From: Spirosoma foliorum
GTDB lineage: Bacteria; Bacteroidota; Bacteroidia; Cytophagales; Spirosomataceae
Assembly: GCF_014117325.1 (NCBI RefSeq)
Contig: NZ_CP059732.1
Span: 3,795,001-3,859,000, forward strand
DNA: 64,000 bases
Direction: 5' to 3'
This document shows, in pieces, positions 8,601 to 16,345 of this stretch (the first letter of the stretch is position 1; every line of letters begins with the position of its first letter). The notes under the pieces were generated by a model. That model worked only from the letters and a program-made list of their open reading frames with translations. It had not been told where the DNA came from and did not search any database. The translations under genes and the position numbers were made by a program.

Positions 8601-8759
8601 CAGGGCATGAGGAGCCAGAAAAGGTCGATCCGAAAGGGCAGCTAAGTCGTCCAGAAATACCGACACGGCCCGACGTGTGGGCAGAATTACCCAAACATCA
8701 CTCAGGCTAGGGCCATGCTGGTCAAAAACTCGTTTAGCTGTTTGCTGAAGAAAAGTCAT
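5631..8759 (-). CDS. AddB-like PD-(D/E)XK nuclease/helicase-like protein
   Basis: A 1042-residue protein resembling the AddB/RexB subunit of recombination nucleases, which resects double-strand breaks with an AddA partner. The N-terminal half is helicase-like but lacks an evident Walker A motif (it begins with DVWVILPTRRAVSVFLDDLA). The C-terminal quarter is a RecB-type nuclease domain with IRIVDYKTGSVKL (near residue 900). Cysteines suited to a 4Fe-4S cluster are present: one in FVSCSMRFYFSR (about 760) and C1031, C1034, C1040 at the end. A low-complexity, Gln/Arg/Ala/Gly-rich insert (about residues 520-565) interrupts the middle. The partner AddA is not in the window. It is transcribed alone, just upstream of higBA but behind its own start. 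Confidence 0.82.
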   Translation of the reverse strand: MTFLQQTAKRVFDQHGPSLSDVWVILPTRRAVSVFLDDLAALSDRPFLAPHALAVDDFITQAAGVQLIDSVSLLFELYDVFKEIDPQVEFEQFIGWASVLLADFDRIDQYLVSPTELFSYLTAAKALERWQVDRPSSAQPIVETPGTSRYFKLFENLHTAYDALHERLTEQRLAYRGMAYRLLAQNVEVLIRDNLAYERIYFVGFNALSRAEEQIIRVLVEAQKAELIWDADQYYIRDKGQEAGEFLRRYRDNGWFFSKQNREDLAQLSNNLLGTEKNIRVVGVPNASMQAKVAGKIYSDWQGEAGVEQGENSASDAPRSMPKTAIVLADETLLIPVLYALDENVTDLNVTMGLSLRSSLLFTLVDTLFEMQRTVHEFRTKDGRDLKIPKYHHRHVVKVLNHPFVKQYERIKGLMWPGESLESGEVLPPEPLFQWIAKVIVKDQRVYLTEKEMRELGQDDPLVRVLFSRWPNEAPLKAIQTFYSLIELLRDVYRVSQDAIEIEYLYLFFTLLKQLEATLEGVQEGRSPEQRAKSKRQGAGRNGYNAQLTLDFTTFGSVPHAPGSAPPAITVRSFRQFLYELIRQTSIPFTSEGKSQLQIMGMLETRALDFDRVIILSVNEGVLPQSRKLNSLIPFDIASELHLPTYREQEAVMAYHFYRLLQRAKEIVLLHTTSTDAYGNSKGEPSRFIRQIEHELVPRSKGLIRLSHPTVRLGRSGTNTVADLTDLRVPKTEAIRAELINTLTTRGLYPSYLNQFVSCSMRFYFSRVVNISEEEDIEEKMGAAEFGSWLHMVLERLDKEYRLLERPIDEATIKNLLEEEFAKSMKGRVIESGMNLLLYELAQKLMLDFQREQSKLAGLTVIGTEQTLETRLNVPLNGGEEISVRIAGKVDRIEKFGDQIRIVDYKTGSVKLPEKTPADLTEKLLKDGAEEKMRQLWMYRYLALKNISEYGGLPRDKAKRDIFPAKGLPVEAGFYSFRDINGGFKTNPVRFDTNDDPEQYIKDSEELLRQLIRQLLDPAEPFKKTDKLETCQYCDFKGICGR

Positions 8760-8925
8760 TAGCGGTATACAAATCGGACTGTAAAGATAACCCTCCCCAA
8801 AAGGACAATTACCTAACTAGGCCGACAATTCCTGAAATTGATCTTCGAGAGTAGCTGTATTGTGTCCTCTCAAGACTTATTGATAGGGAGCAATTCACAA
8901 CTGCAAAGGAAACGATTAGGATCCA

Positions 8926-9165
8926 CTACACCCGATTTCGCTTTAATCGGCGAAACTTCCGCAAGCGCTCGAGTCGGAAAGGTTTTTTAACTGGAATAAA
9001 GAAAGAAGCTAAAAACAGTACAATGAAAAGGAGTAAGGGGTAGATAAAGCCACTACCTAAACCTGGTTTTCCAAGGTAAACCGGATAGCCATATGCAAAG
9101 CCAAATATGGCTATCCCTGCTGCTAGATTAACTCGCATAAGGATTAAGGTTTCAAATTCTAGCAT
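8926..9165 (-). CDS. small two-helix membrane protein, uncharacterised
   Basis: A 79-residue reading frame with two hydrophobic segments (about residues 8-30, containing AGIAIFGFAYGYPVYLG, and 40-57, FIYPLLLFIVLFLASFFI) and a strongly basic tail (RLERLRKFRRLKRNR). The composition looks like a real membrane protein, not a chance frame. It lies between the AddB-like gene and the distal end of the CRISPR array. No family is recognised; a later ATG at codon 10 is possible. The 166 bp on its AddB side and the 187 bp before the array show no other feature. Confidence 0.45.
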   Translation of the reverse strand: MLEFETLILMRVNLAAGIAIFGFAYGYPVYLGKPGLGSGFIYPLLLFIVLFLASFFIPVKKPFRLERLRKFRRLKRNRV

Positions 9166-9352
9166 TTTAATGGGTTACTATACTCTGACCTCATTAACAA
9201 GTCTACACGCAATTGGAATGTAAAATCGATGGCCAAACCTTTTTTTGTTAGCCTATGGTTATAAGCAAATGCGATTGCTGACGAAGTTGGTCGTTTGCCA
9301 GACCTCTCCTCTGGTTGGTACGCTTAGACGATCAGTTTAGATTTAAAATAAA

Positions 9353-10829
9353 ATCCCAATTTCTCACAGGTACGATTAGAAGATGACTACCGAACGGAGT
9401 GATACACACTCCTTCGATATTTCAATTCCTCACAGGTACGATTAGAAGAAAGCGTGTAATTCCTTCAGCTTGTCTTTGTAGCCATTTCAATTCCTCACAG
9501 GTACGATTAGAAGATTATGGGGATGCCATACACCTAAAACCTTACTTTATTTCAATTCCTCACAGGTACGATTAGAAGAATTATTAATGTGTAACAACTT
9601 GATAACTTTTAACGAATTTCAATTCCTCACAGGTACGATTAGAAGGATCCAACACTGTAAGCAAGTCAGCCCCACTCACCTATTTCAATTCCTCACAGGT
9701 ACGATTAGAAGAGAGTACCTTTTACAAGAGTGCAAGGGACGCACGATATTTCAATTCCTCACAGGTACGATTAGAAGACAAACCCATGAGTCCGACCGAA
9801 GAAACACCTATCGTATTTCAATTCCTCACAGGTACGATTAGAAGACAATCCTGCGGATTTTCGTTACAACACCTTTACCGAATTTCAATTCCTCACAGGT
9901 ACGATTAGAAGTTCATTCTTGCGTTTCTCAAACTCACGGCTTAACTGATTTCAATTCCTCACAGGTACGATTAGAAGTTAAACTGCAATTCCCTGGATTC
10001 AATCGGTTTATCGATTTCAATTCCTCACAGGTACGATTAGAAGCAGCCAGGTAGGTGTTGACACTATCCACATAGGCGTATTTCAATTCCTCACAGGTAC
10101 GATTAGAAGGAGCCCGCTAAGCGAATTGATTACTTACAGGAGGTATTTCAATTCCTCACAGGTACGATTAGAAGGCTGTCCAGCCTGTAATACAGCCTGT
10201 ATTACAAATATTTCAATTCCTCACAGGTACGATTAGAAGTAACTCCTCAGATAGTAAATGGCGCGAGTGATCCCTATTTCAATTCCTCACAGGTACGATT
10301 AGAAGGCCTGGCCGAAATCGACCAGTATAAGCTACTGCCGGATTTCAATTCCTCACAGGTACGATTAGAAGCCAATCGGAATACGACGACTTTCATCCGA
10401 TAGCAATATTTCAATTCCTCACAGGTACGATTAGAAGAGAATTAGAAAAATTCGCGCATTACAATTTTGCTACATTTCAATTCCTCACAGGTACGATTAG
10501 AAGGGATGTAGTCCACACGAGTGTAGCCCCCCGAATCGCATTTCAATTCCTCACAGGTACGATTAGAAGGAACACTTTTTCACACCGCCCCTCTTTGTTA
10601 ACCGCATTTCAATTCCTCACAGGTACGATTAGAAGATTGTGCGCACGATATTGGGTACCGTATCATCCACATTTCAATTCCTCACAGGTACGATTAGAAG
10701 TTCAGCAAAGCCGCCGGAGAGCGTAGCCGCACTGGATTTCAATTCCTCACAGGTACGATTAGAAGCCGGATGTGACCGTATCGGATTTTTTAAAAGCAGA
10801 TTTCAATTCCTCACAGGTACGATTAGAAG
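9353..10829 (-). CRISPR. type I-B-like CRISPR array, 23 repeats, 22 spacers
   Basis: A 30-bp repeat (plus strand ATTTCAATTCCTCACAGG followed by TACGATTAGAAG) occurs 23 times, first at 9353-9382 and last at 10800-10829, with spacers of 34-37 bp. The minus strand is taken as the crRNA sense because the repeat then ends with ATTGAAAT, the typical type I-B 5' handle left by Cas6. The copy at 9353 has three changes at the handle end, as expected for the oldest, trailer-side repeat, so the leader is at the 10830 side next to cas2. All other repeats look identical. Spacer 13 (10175-10209) contains a 19-base palindrome. I saw no spacer that matches elsewhere in the window. Confidence 0.98.
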
Positions 10830-11056
10830 CCGTGAATTTACGACTAAAAAAAGGGCTTTGGACAGCCCTGACACAGTTTTTGCGATGCAATTTCTGACTA
10901 GAAAGTCGTCAACCGGTAAAACTACGAAAATAGCCGCCGATCGACGACTTACTGACAGTCAACAGAATAGACAGAAAAACACCGCCATGAGATAGCACTT
11001 TACCATAAGTCAATGAACAGATAAAGGCGATTGACGACAATCGGAACGCCACACCC
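10830..11056 (-). promoter_or_regulatory. CRISPR leader region between cas2 and the array
   Basis: 227 bp of gene-free DNA on the leader side of the array. On the minus strand it contains an inverted pair AAGTCGTC/GACGACTT (10913-10920, 10943-10950). About 20-30 bases before the first repeat there is a stem AGGGCT/AGCCCT (10852-10857 with 10864-10869) followed by seven Ts, which looks like an intrinsic terminator. The crRNA promoter should lie in this region but no clear TTG/TAnnTTTG pair could be fixed. Confidence 0.7.
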
Positions 11057-11320
11057 TTATAGAAAATCATCGGTCGATTGCCGTTCCTTACCTACAATCT
11101 GCTTATCCAACCACTTCTTGTCGCGGTTTTTGAACAGGATCAGACTGTCTTCATCATCTTTCATAATACGCCGGGCTTCGTAGAGCAACTCATTTAGCTG
11201 CACATCTGTCATCTCGCCTTCGAACACCGAATTCTGAATCCAGTTCATATACTTCCGACAGAGTTTCAGCATCTTCCCGACACGCTTCTGCCCCATGTCA
11301 TAGACTAGAATTACGTACAT
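11057..11320 (-). CDS. cas2: CRISPR-associated endoribonuclease Cas2
   Basis: An 87-residue Cas2, the central dimer of the Cas1-Cas2 spacer integrase. It begins MYVILVYDMGQKRVGKMLKLCRKYMNWIQNSVFEGEMTD, with the ferredoxin-fold first strand and its conserved Asp (VYD) and the NSVFEGEMT segment, both standard. The ATG at 11318-11320 is chosen because family members start at this strand; an upstream in-frame ATG at 11392 would add 24 residues made from the intergenic hairpin. It is the last cas gene before the leader and the array. Confidence 0.95.
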   Translation of the reverse strand: MYVILVYDMGQKRVGKMLKLCRKYMNWIQNSVFEGEMTDVQLNELLYEARRIMKDDEDSLILFKNRDKKWLDKQIVGKERQSTDDFL

Positions 11321-11334
11321 AGCACAATTTTGAA

Positions 11335-11400
11335 TGATAGAATGATTGAGTAATTGAATAGATGGTACAGAATTATTCATTAATTCTATCACTCAATCAC
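11335..11400. repeat. intergenic hairpin between cas1 and cas2
   Basis: An AT-rich imperfect inverted repeat built from words such as TGATTGAGT, GATAGAAT and AATTGAATAG, in the 108-bp gap between cas1 and cas2. The same words make the perfect 37-bp palindrome at 27736-27821, so the two are related in composition. Confidence 0.55.
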
Positions 11401-11428
11401 CGCGCGGGCGGCCCCGTCAACATTAAAC

Positions 11429-12442
11429 TTACCACCACGCCTTAAATGGTCGATACTCTTCAAGGCCCAGCAGATGCTTTTGTAGTTTGTAACATTCCAG
11501 CTTGACTAAATGCCGGTAGCTCACGCTTCGACCCAACGCCCGATGTTTAATGGTTTCCTTCAATTGTTCGTCGAAACCCTGTACAAATCGCTTCCGGGCG
11601 GCTTCTTTCATGACGCATCCGCCCACTTCCGACCGAAAATCGGATGGTTGCAGTTGCCGTTTGTTGACCATCCGAAAGATTAACCGGTCGACCAATATGG
11701 GCTTGAATACTTCTGCCAGATCCAGCGCCAGGGAATACCGTCGCGCGCCCGGCTCGTGCAAAAAGCTGATCGTCGGGTTGAGTTGCGTGTGGTAAATGGT
11801 GCTCAGGCAGGCCGTATAACATAGCGTGTTGCCGAACGAAATGAGCGCATTGAGTTCGTTTTGGGGTGGGCGTTTGCTGCGACCGTCCATGCAAAAGGTT
11901 TGCCCAACAATGGCATCGAAGCAGCCGTAATACGTTTGGCGGATATTGCCTTCAGTGCCCATGAGCATCGGGATGTCTGTAGTGGTCGGAACGGTACTCA
12001 ATAAACGTTCGATGGTTACGATGGCATCGGTTAACTCTTTCGCTTTGTCTCGGTTGTCGTAATACTTCAGGACCCGAAGGATATTATTGGCCGCTCCTTC
12101 CACAAATCGGCGGGCAATATCGATACGCTTTTTGGCCGACATGTAATGCTTCGTCTGGTCGACCTGCATCTTACCCGCCAGCAGATACTCGCGCGGCATG
12201 AATGAGCCCGTGTAATGCTCGTAGTAATTGAAGAAATGGACGGCAATACCTTCCTGCCCCAGAAAGTTATACAGGGCGCTATTAGCATCCAGACTCCCAA
12301 ATACATACAAATCGCCAACCTGTTCAATGGGCAGGTAACGGGGTTGCCCTTCGGTGCCGTCTTCGTCGACTGGTGTAAACTTCAGCGTGTTGTCTTTCCG
12401 GCTCATCCGACCCGCGTTGAAGAGGTATTTAGGTTGTTTCAT
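11429..12442 (-). CDS. cas1: CRISPR-associated integrase Cas1 (I-B type)
   Basis: A 337-residue Cas1, the metal-dependent integrase that inserts spacers at the leader end. The N-terminal beta domain (MKQPKYLFNAGRMSRKDNTL, LYVFGSLDANSALYNFLGQEGIAVHFF) is typical of Cas1b. The helical catalytic domain carries the metal ligands: Glu164 in LMGTEGNIRQTYY, His229 in SFLHEPGARRYS and Glu244 in LDLAEVFKP. The length is normal. It follows the kinase-like gene by 43 bp in the minus-strand cas operon and probably acts with Cas2 and Cas4. Confidence 0.97.
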   Translation of the reverse strand: MKQPKYLFNAGRMSRKDNTLKFTPVDEDGTEGQPRYLPIEQVGDLYVFGSLDANSALYNFLGQEGIAVHFFNYYEHYTGSFMPREYLLAGKMQVDQTKHYMSAKKRIDIARRFVEGAANNILRVLKYYDNRDKAKELTDAIVTIERLLSTVPTTTDIPMLMGTEGNIRQTYYGCFDAIVGQTFCMDGRSKRPPQNELNALISFGNTLCYTACLSTIYHTQLNPTISFLHEPGARRYSLALDLAEVFKPILVDRLIFRMVNKRQLQPSDFRSEVGGCVMKEAARKRFVQGFDEQLKETIKHRALGRSVSYRHLVKLECYKLQKHLLGLEEYRPFKAWW

Positions 12443-12485
12443 AAGATGGGTGGATTAAAAAAATAAGTAAGTCCGATTGCTTTGG

Positions 12486-13013
12486 TCACCGATTCAGGAA
12501 GTAGTCACGGAATTTGATTAATTCGTCTCGTTCAACGTCCAGATACTTTTCAAAAATCCGTTCACCTACCTGCGTTTTCAGGGCTGAAATTCCCACGTCG
12601 ATCAACCTCAATCCCTGCTCGGTTAGTAGGATATTGTCGAATGCAAGGCCATCTAAATCAGAGGGTCTTTTGAGATCCCGATGCACAAACCCAGCCTGAT
12701 GTAACTGAGTCAGTTCGTCGGCAAAGACATCATACCAGAGTTCCCGACGTTCAATTTCATAGGCCCGATAGTCTATGGGGCGAATACGTTCCATAATCAG
12801 CATTTCGGCCTGCAATTCATCGCTGTAATCAAGCCTGACGAATTTGACCACCAGATCATTGACTGTATTGGCAAATCTCATTTTCTCTGCCTCCGAACCG
12901 ATATCAGAGCGCGTATCGCCCGTGAAGAGTTTAGCCACTTCTGTATCCGACAGCACAATGACCGTATTGTTGGCTCCCGATGATAAACGACGTGGATAGT
13001 TCATGTAAAGCAT
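12486..13013 (-). CDS. small protein-kinase-like protein encoded between cas4 and cas1
   Basis: A 175-residue protein with a complete set of eukaryotic-like kinase motifs in compact form. These are a Gly/Ser-containing first strand (LSSGANNTVIVL), the strand-3 lysine in TEVAKLF (Lys28), a helix-C glutamate in IGSEAEKM (Glu41), a hinge-like MLIMERIRP, the catalytic loop HRDLK (111-115) with Asn127 in FDNILL, and a metal-binding Asp139 in LIDVGIS. Between HRD and Asn there is a 10-residue insert (RPSDLDGLAF) compared with the usual HRDLKPEN spacing. The C-lobe is very short (kinases normally exceed 250 residues). ATG starts exist at 13013 and 13004; an upstream TTG would bring it within 5 bp of cas4. 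It lies in line with cas4 and cas1, suggesting co-transcription. Its substrate is unknown; it could phosphorylate a Cas protein, RNA or small molecule, or be a pseudokinase. Confidence 0.8.
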   Translation of the reverse strand: MLYMNYPRRLSSGANNTVIVLSDTEVAKLFTGDTRSDIGSEAEKMRFANTVNDLVVKFVRLDYSDELQAEMLIMERIRPIDYRAYEIERRELWYDVFADELTQLHQAGFVHRDLKRPSDLDGLAFDNILLTEQGLRLIDVGISALKTQVGERIFEKYLDVERDELIKFRDYFLNR

Positions 13014-13039
13014 GGTTTTATTGATACAAGGCAAGTACG

Positions 13040-13546
13040 TTACTCTTCTTCAATCCAGCAAAAATCAAAGTAACTGCACGATCGGCATTTCGACTTTTCG
13101 ATACGACCGGGGCACTGCTCGCTTTCCACAATCCGCTCGATGTCACGTATCCAGCTTTCTACCATTGGAACATCGGCTTCCTCAAGCTGGACGCGTTCGG
13201 TCTGACGCAACTTAGGATATTCAATCAGCCCCGTAGCACCTTCTACGCCGTTTTTTCGTAACAGATACAGATAGAACTGCACCTGAGCAATGTGCGAGTG
13301 CTCAAACTTGTCCGATTTCTTAATCTCATGGATCACCTTATCATACGGATCGTAAAAGTCGATTTTCGACCCGTCGAGCGTGATTTCGCGGTAGCGTTCA
13401 GCGCGTTGCGGGTAGGCCTGTTCATGTAGTTGTTTGCCTTGGGCTACCAGCTCGGAATTATGCTCCATACGAATGTGGTTGACGTGCAGCCAAAGTTCAC
13501 GTTTGCAGATGTGATACATGCCGATGAGTGAGCCGGTGACATTCAT
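13040..13546 (-). CDS. cas4: CRISPR-associated exonuclease Cas4
   Basis: A 168-residue Cas4, a RecB-family nuclease that trims prespacers and selects their PAM end with Cas1-Cas2. Cys14 (MYHICKRELWLH) and the C-terminal trio Cys154, Cys157, Cys163 (KCRSCSYFDFC) form the 4Fe-4S site. The nuclease core is seen as GSKIDFYDPYDKVIHEIKKSDK followed by HIAQVQFYLYLL. Only 3 bp separate it from cas3 upstream, so it is in the same operon. Confidence 0.95.
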   Translation of the reverse strand: MNVTGSLIGMYHICKRELWLHVNHIRMEHNSELVAQGKQLHEQAYPQRAERYREITLDGSKIDFYDPYDKVIHEIKKSDKFEHSHIAQVQFYLYLLRKNGVEGATGLIEYPKLRQTERVQLEEADVPMVESWIRDIERIVESEQCPGRIEKSKCRSCSYFDFCWIEEE

Positions 13547-13549
13547 AGT

Positions 13550-16342
13550 CTAAAGGAATGAGTTTGCAGAGTCATCAAATGCATCTTCCATCAAACCTGC
13601 ATCTGTCTTATACACCTTATTGTGATGGGACAAATACCAATAGCCATACGTCGTATCTGCATTCAGGCAAAAGCTTTTCATTTTGTCTACGGTCTTTGAA
13701 TGGGCCATAAGTGAAAAAGTAAACTTCCCTAAAATGCTTTGTAACGTTTTGAAATTAATTCGATCATTTAAATCAAATCCTTTTCCTGCTTTTCTATTAG
13801 CAATGTCCTGCCAAATAAATCGCTCATAACATCTCCACACCGATTCTCCATTAATAAATTCATCCCCGTCTCTATAAGCACCATAATGAATTAGGAATGC
13901 AAGATCATCCTCGGAAAACATCGGTTCAAGTTTGCCTTCTTCTGCCGATTCGATCCAAACGGGAATATCAATAGGTACAAAAACGGATTCATTCTGCTGA
14001 TCAATTATTCTAAAATTTCTATCGATTTGAGTGAAATTTAACCGATTTAAGTGATCCAGGATTTCACCAGAAAAATTATCAGCGTATGCACCCTTGTTAA
14101 AGCCATCAATCTTGCTAAAAACCTCCTGATATAGTTTATCGAATCGCTTTTCCGAAAGTATTTCCTGAGCTATTTCCTTAGAAATTTTACCTTCCTGAAT
14201 CACTTTGTATCTATAATCAGACCCGTACAAAACTCTCGAATCATCTAACCGAAATAAATAAACCTCGCAAAGGCCTTTACTAGCATTGCGATTAACGCGT
14301 CCCGCCAGTTGCTCATCACTATCCAGAAGCGAGATATTCTTGAATCCTAAATCCATATCGATATCTACACCCGCTTCTACAACCTGTGTAGTAATTAGCA
14401 AAACATTTTTTCTTCGATAAATTGGATTCTTTAACTGATTGATAATCTGGCGTCGTCTAAACTCAAGAATAGTGCCTGACAAAACAAATATCTCATCAAA
14501 CGGGTGATCGGCTTTTTCAATAACCTGCTTAAACGTAGAAGCCGATTTCTTATAAATGAACTCAATAATCGTGTGAACGCTACCATGTTGTTTGTTCTGC
14601 TCCGCAAACTGCGTTGACTTATCAATAACTGTCTTGGCTAATCCATTCCAATCATCTTCGTTTTTGGCGTCAAACTGACGGTCGTATAGCTCAAAGTTAA
14701 AATGTACTCGCTCAGCAAAATTTGGATTTTGAAGGTATTTCTGTGCATTTGGTAGAAGCTCCTGAAATACGGGCAAAGGTCTAAGTTTCAAATCCAGCTT
14801 ATCCAGTTTGGGCAACGTAGCAGACATCAGGATAAATCGGATGTTGAAAGCCTCTGCATATTGGCTAATGAAGTACAACATCTTATCCCATATTTTGGGG
14901 TTATAGGATTGCAGTTCATCAATAATCACCACCGAATTAGCCAGTCGGTGCAACAGGTAATTAGTTTCTTTTGAATTGGTTTTCAGAATATCAAAGAACT
15001 TCACATGAGAAAGCAGCGTAACCGGATAAAGTGCAAACAGATTGTCGATATAATCTTTCTTGTCTCGACCATACACATCATCTTCTTTCTTTGCCTCGCT
15101 TTTACTCTGAAAACCAGCCTTTGAATGAAGTTCAACTAATTCCAGATTAGTCAATTGTAGCGTTGACTGTACGGCTTTATAGGTCTGCGTAATTAGCGTT
15201 GTGAACGGAAAAACATAGAATACCTTTTGCAGCTCTGGGTTCTTATCTAATAACTCTGTCAGGGCAATCATCGACAGATTGGTTTTCCCACCACCCGTCG
15301 GGGCTTCAATATAATAAAGTCGCTTATCCGAAAATTTGCGAATAGTTTGAAGCAACTCGATGGCCATTTCCCGGCGCAGCTTGTTCAAATTCCCTCTAGA
15401 CTTTTCCCGTAAGGATTGCTCCTGAAATACATAACCAGACTCCAGTTGTTCAAAGGTGTCTTTGTTATGCTCAAATTGGCGAAGGTTTTGGATAATTGCC
15501 TCGATGCGATCACGGTCATTCAATACACCCAAGTCATTAGTCACATCGCCACTCATATACTCGTGCGTTGCCAGATAATCCGACGCCGTAAGCAAGGAGA
15601 AGTTGAGTTTCAAAAGGGCAAAAAGCGCAAATGATGAACCAGAAACCCGTTCAAATTCAGCCCAAAAAGTCTCAAAATCGCTAAAAACAAACTCAGACAA
15701 CCCTTGTTCAAACGAGAAATTATAAAGTCGTAGATAATGCTGAACCTGAGCATAGAAACTTCCAAAATCAGCTTTCTGTACACCTGCTTTAACCTCATCT
15801 ACATAAGGACTATGGTGCTTTATAATCGTGTAGGAGAATTGCAGGATGAGAACAGTCAAATACTGCAATTCTCTTTCATCTAATTCATTGTCTTGCTCAA
15901 TTTGACTAAGAAAATAACCTACATACATATACGCACCTAACCAGGAGTGGCCATGTGCTGGTGTAAACGGACTCTGCGGGTTTGGCTTAAACATCGGGTT
16001 CCGCATTCGGGAAGCCTGAAAATCTTCGTTTACTTTCCCAAAGTCATGGAAGGCAATGGTATTGACGAAAAGGCGTTTAATCCAATCATTAACCTTACTT
16101 TCCTTTTTGAAAGAATCCTTTGTGAGGTTAAGGATGAGCCGGTTGATAACGGGCTCTAATCCATGGGCATCACAAATTTTTTCAAAATAGTCGTTTACTA
16201 AATCACAATGTTCGAACAGTTTTTCAGGCTGTTTGAGGGCTTCTTCGCCTTTAGCAGGTAGATGCGCCCAGTACTGTTCATGTACTTGGAGCAAGGCGGC
16301 AATTGTTGCTCGTTCTTGGTATAAAGTGTGGATAGAAATCAT
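13550..16342 (-). CDS. cas3: CRISPR-associated nuclease-helicase Cas3
   Basis: A 930-residue fusion of HD nuclease and SF2 helicase, the effector that unwinds and shreds DNA bound by Cascade. The HD domain has the His-Asp pair at 99-100 (IAFHDFGKVNEDF) plus HGHSWLGAYMY and IIKHHSPY. The helicase has Walker A EAPTGGGKTNLSMIAL (about residue 347), a DEAD-box variant VVIIDELQSYNP (about 475), motif III MSATLPKLDKL, and motif VI LDSDEQLAGRVNRNAS. The start at 16342 lies 3 bp after cas5. Nothing appears truncated, so interference is expected to work. Confidence 0.96.
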   Translation of the reverse strand: MISIHTLYQERATIAALLQVHEQYWAHLPAKGEEALKQPEKLFEHCDLVNDYFEKICDAHGLEPVINRLILNLTKDSFKKESKVNDWIKRLFVNTIAFHDFGKVNEDFQASRMRNPMFKPNPQSPFTPAHGHSWLGAYMYVGYFLSQIEQDNELDERELQYLTVLILQFSYTIIKHHSPYVDEVKAGVQKADFGSFYAQVQHYLRLYNFSFEQGLSEFVFSDFETFWAEFERVSGSSFALFALLKLNFSLLTASDYLATHEYMSGDVTNDLGVLNDRDRIEAIIQNLRQFEHNKDTFEQLESGYVFQEQSLREKSRGNLNKLRREMAIELLQTIRKFSDKRLYYIEAPTGGGKTNLSMIALTELLDKNPELQKVFYVFPFTTLITQTYKAVQSTLQLTNLELVELHSKAGFQSKSEAKKEDDVYGRDKKDYIDNLFALYPVTLLSHVKFFDILKTNSKETNYLLHRLANSVVIIDELQSYNPKIWDKMLYFISQYAEAFNIRFILMSATLPKLDKLDLKLRPLPVFQELLPNAQKYLQNPNFAERVHFNFELYDRQFDAKNEDDWNGLAKTVIDKSTQFAEQNKQHGSVHTIIEFIYKKSASTFKQVIEKADHPFDEIFVLSGTILEFRRRQIINQLKNPIYRRKNVLLITTQVVEAGVDIDMDLGFKNISLLDSDEQLAGRVNRNASKGLCEVYLFRLDDSRVLYGSDYRYKVIQEGKISKEIAQEILSEKRFDKLYQEVFSKIDGFNKGAYADNFSGEILDHLNRLNFTQIDRNFRIIDQQNESVFVPIDIPVWIESAEEGKLEPMFSEDDLAFLIHYGAYRDGDEFINGESVWRCYERFIWQDIANRKAGKGFDLNDRINFKTLQSILGKFTFSLMAHSKTVDKMKSFCLNADTTYGYWYLSHHNKVYKTDAGLMEDAFDDSANSFL

Positions 16343-16345
16343 ACG

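Noticed and set aside
9383..10799. Self-targeting spacers against the island or chromosome in this window
   Set aside because: Reading the 22 spacers, I found no convincing match in the window; a computed search would be needed for the rest of the genome.
9587..10995. Open frames translating the CRISPR array (repeated QFLTGTIR words)
   Set aside because: They are only the 30-bp repeat read in frame across spacers of favourable length; there is no protein-like sequence outside the repeats.
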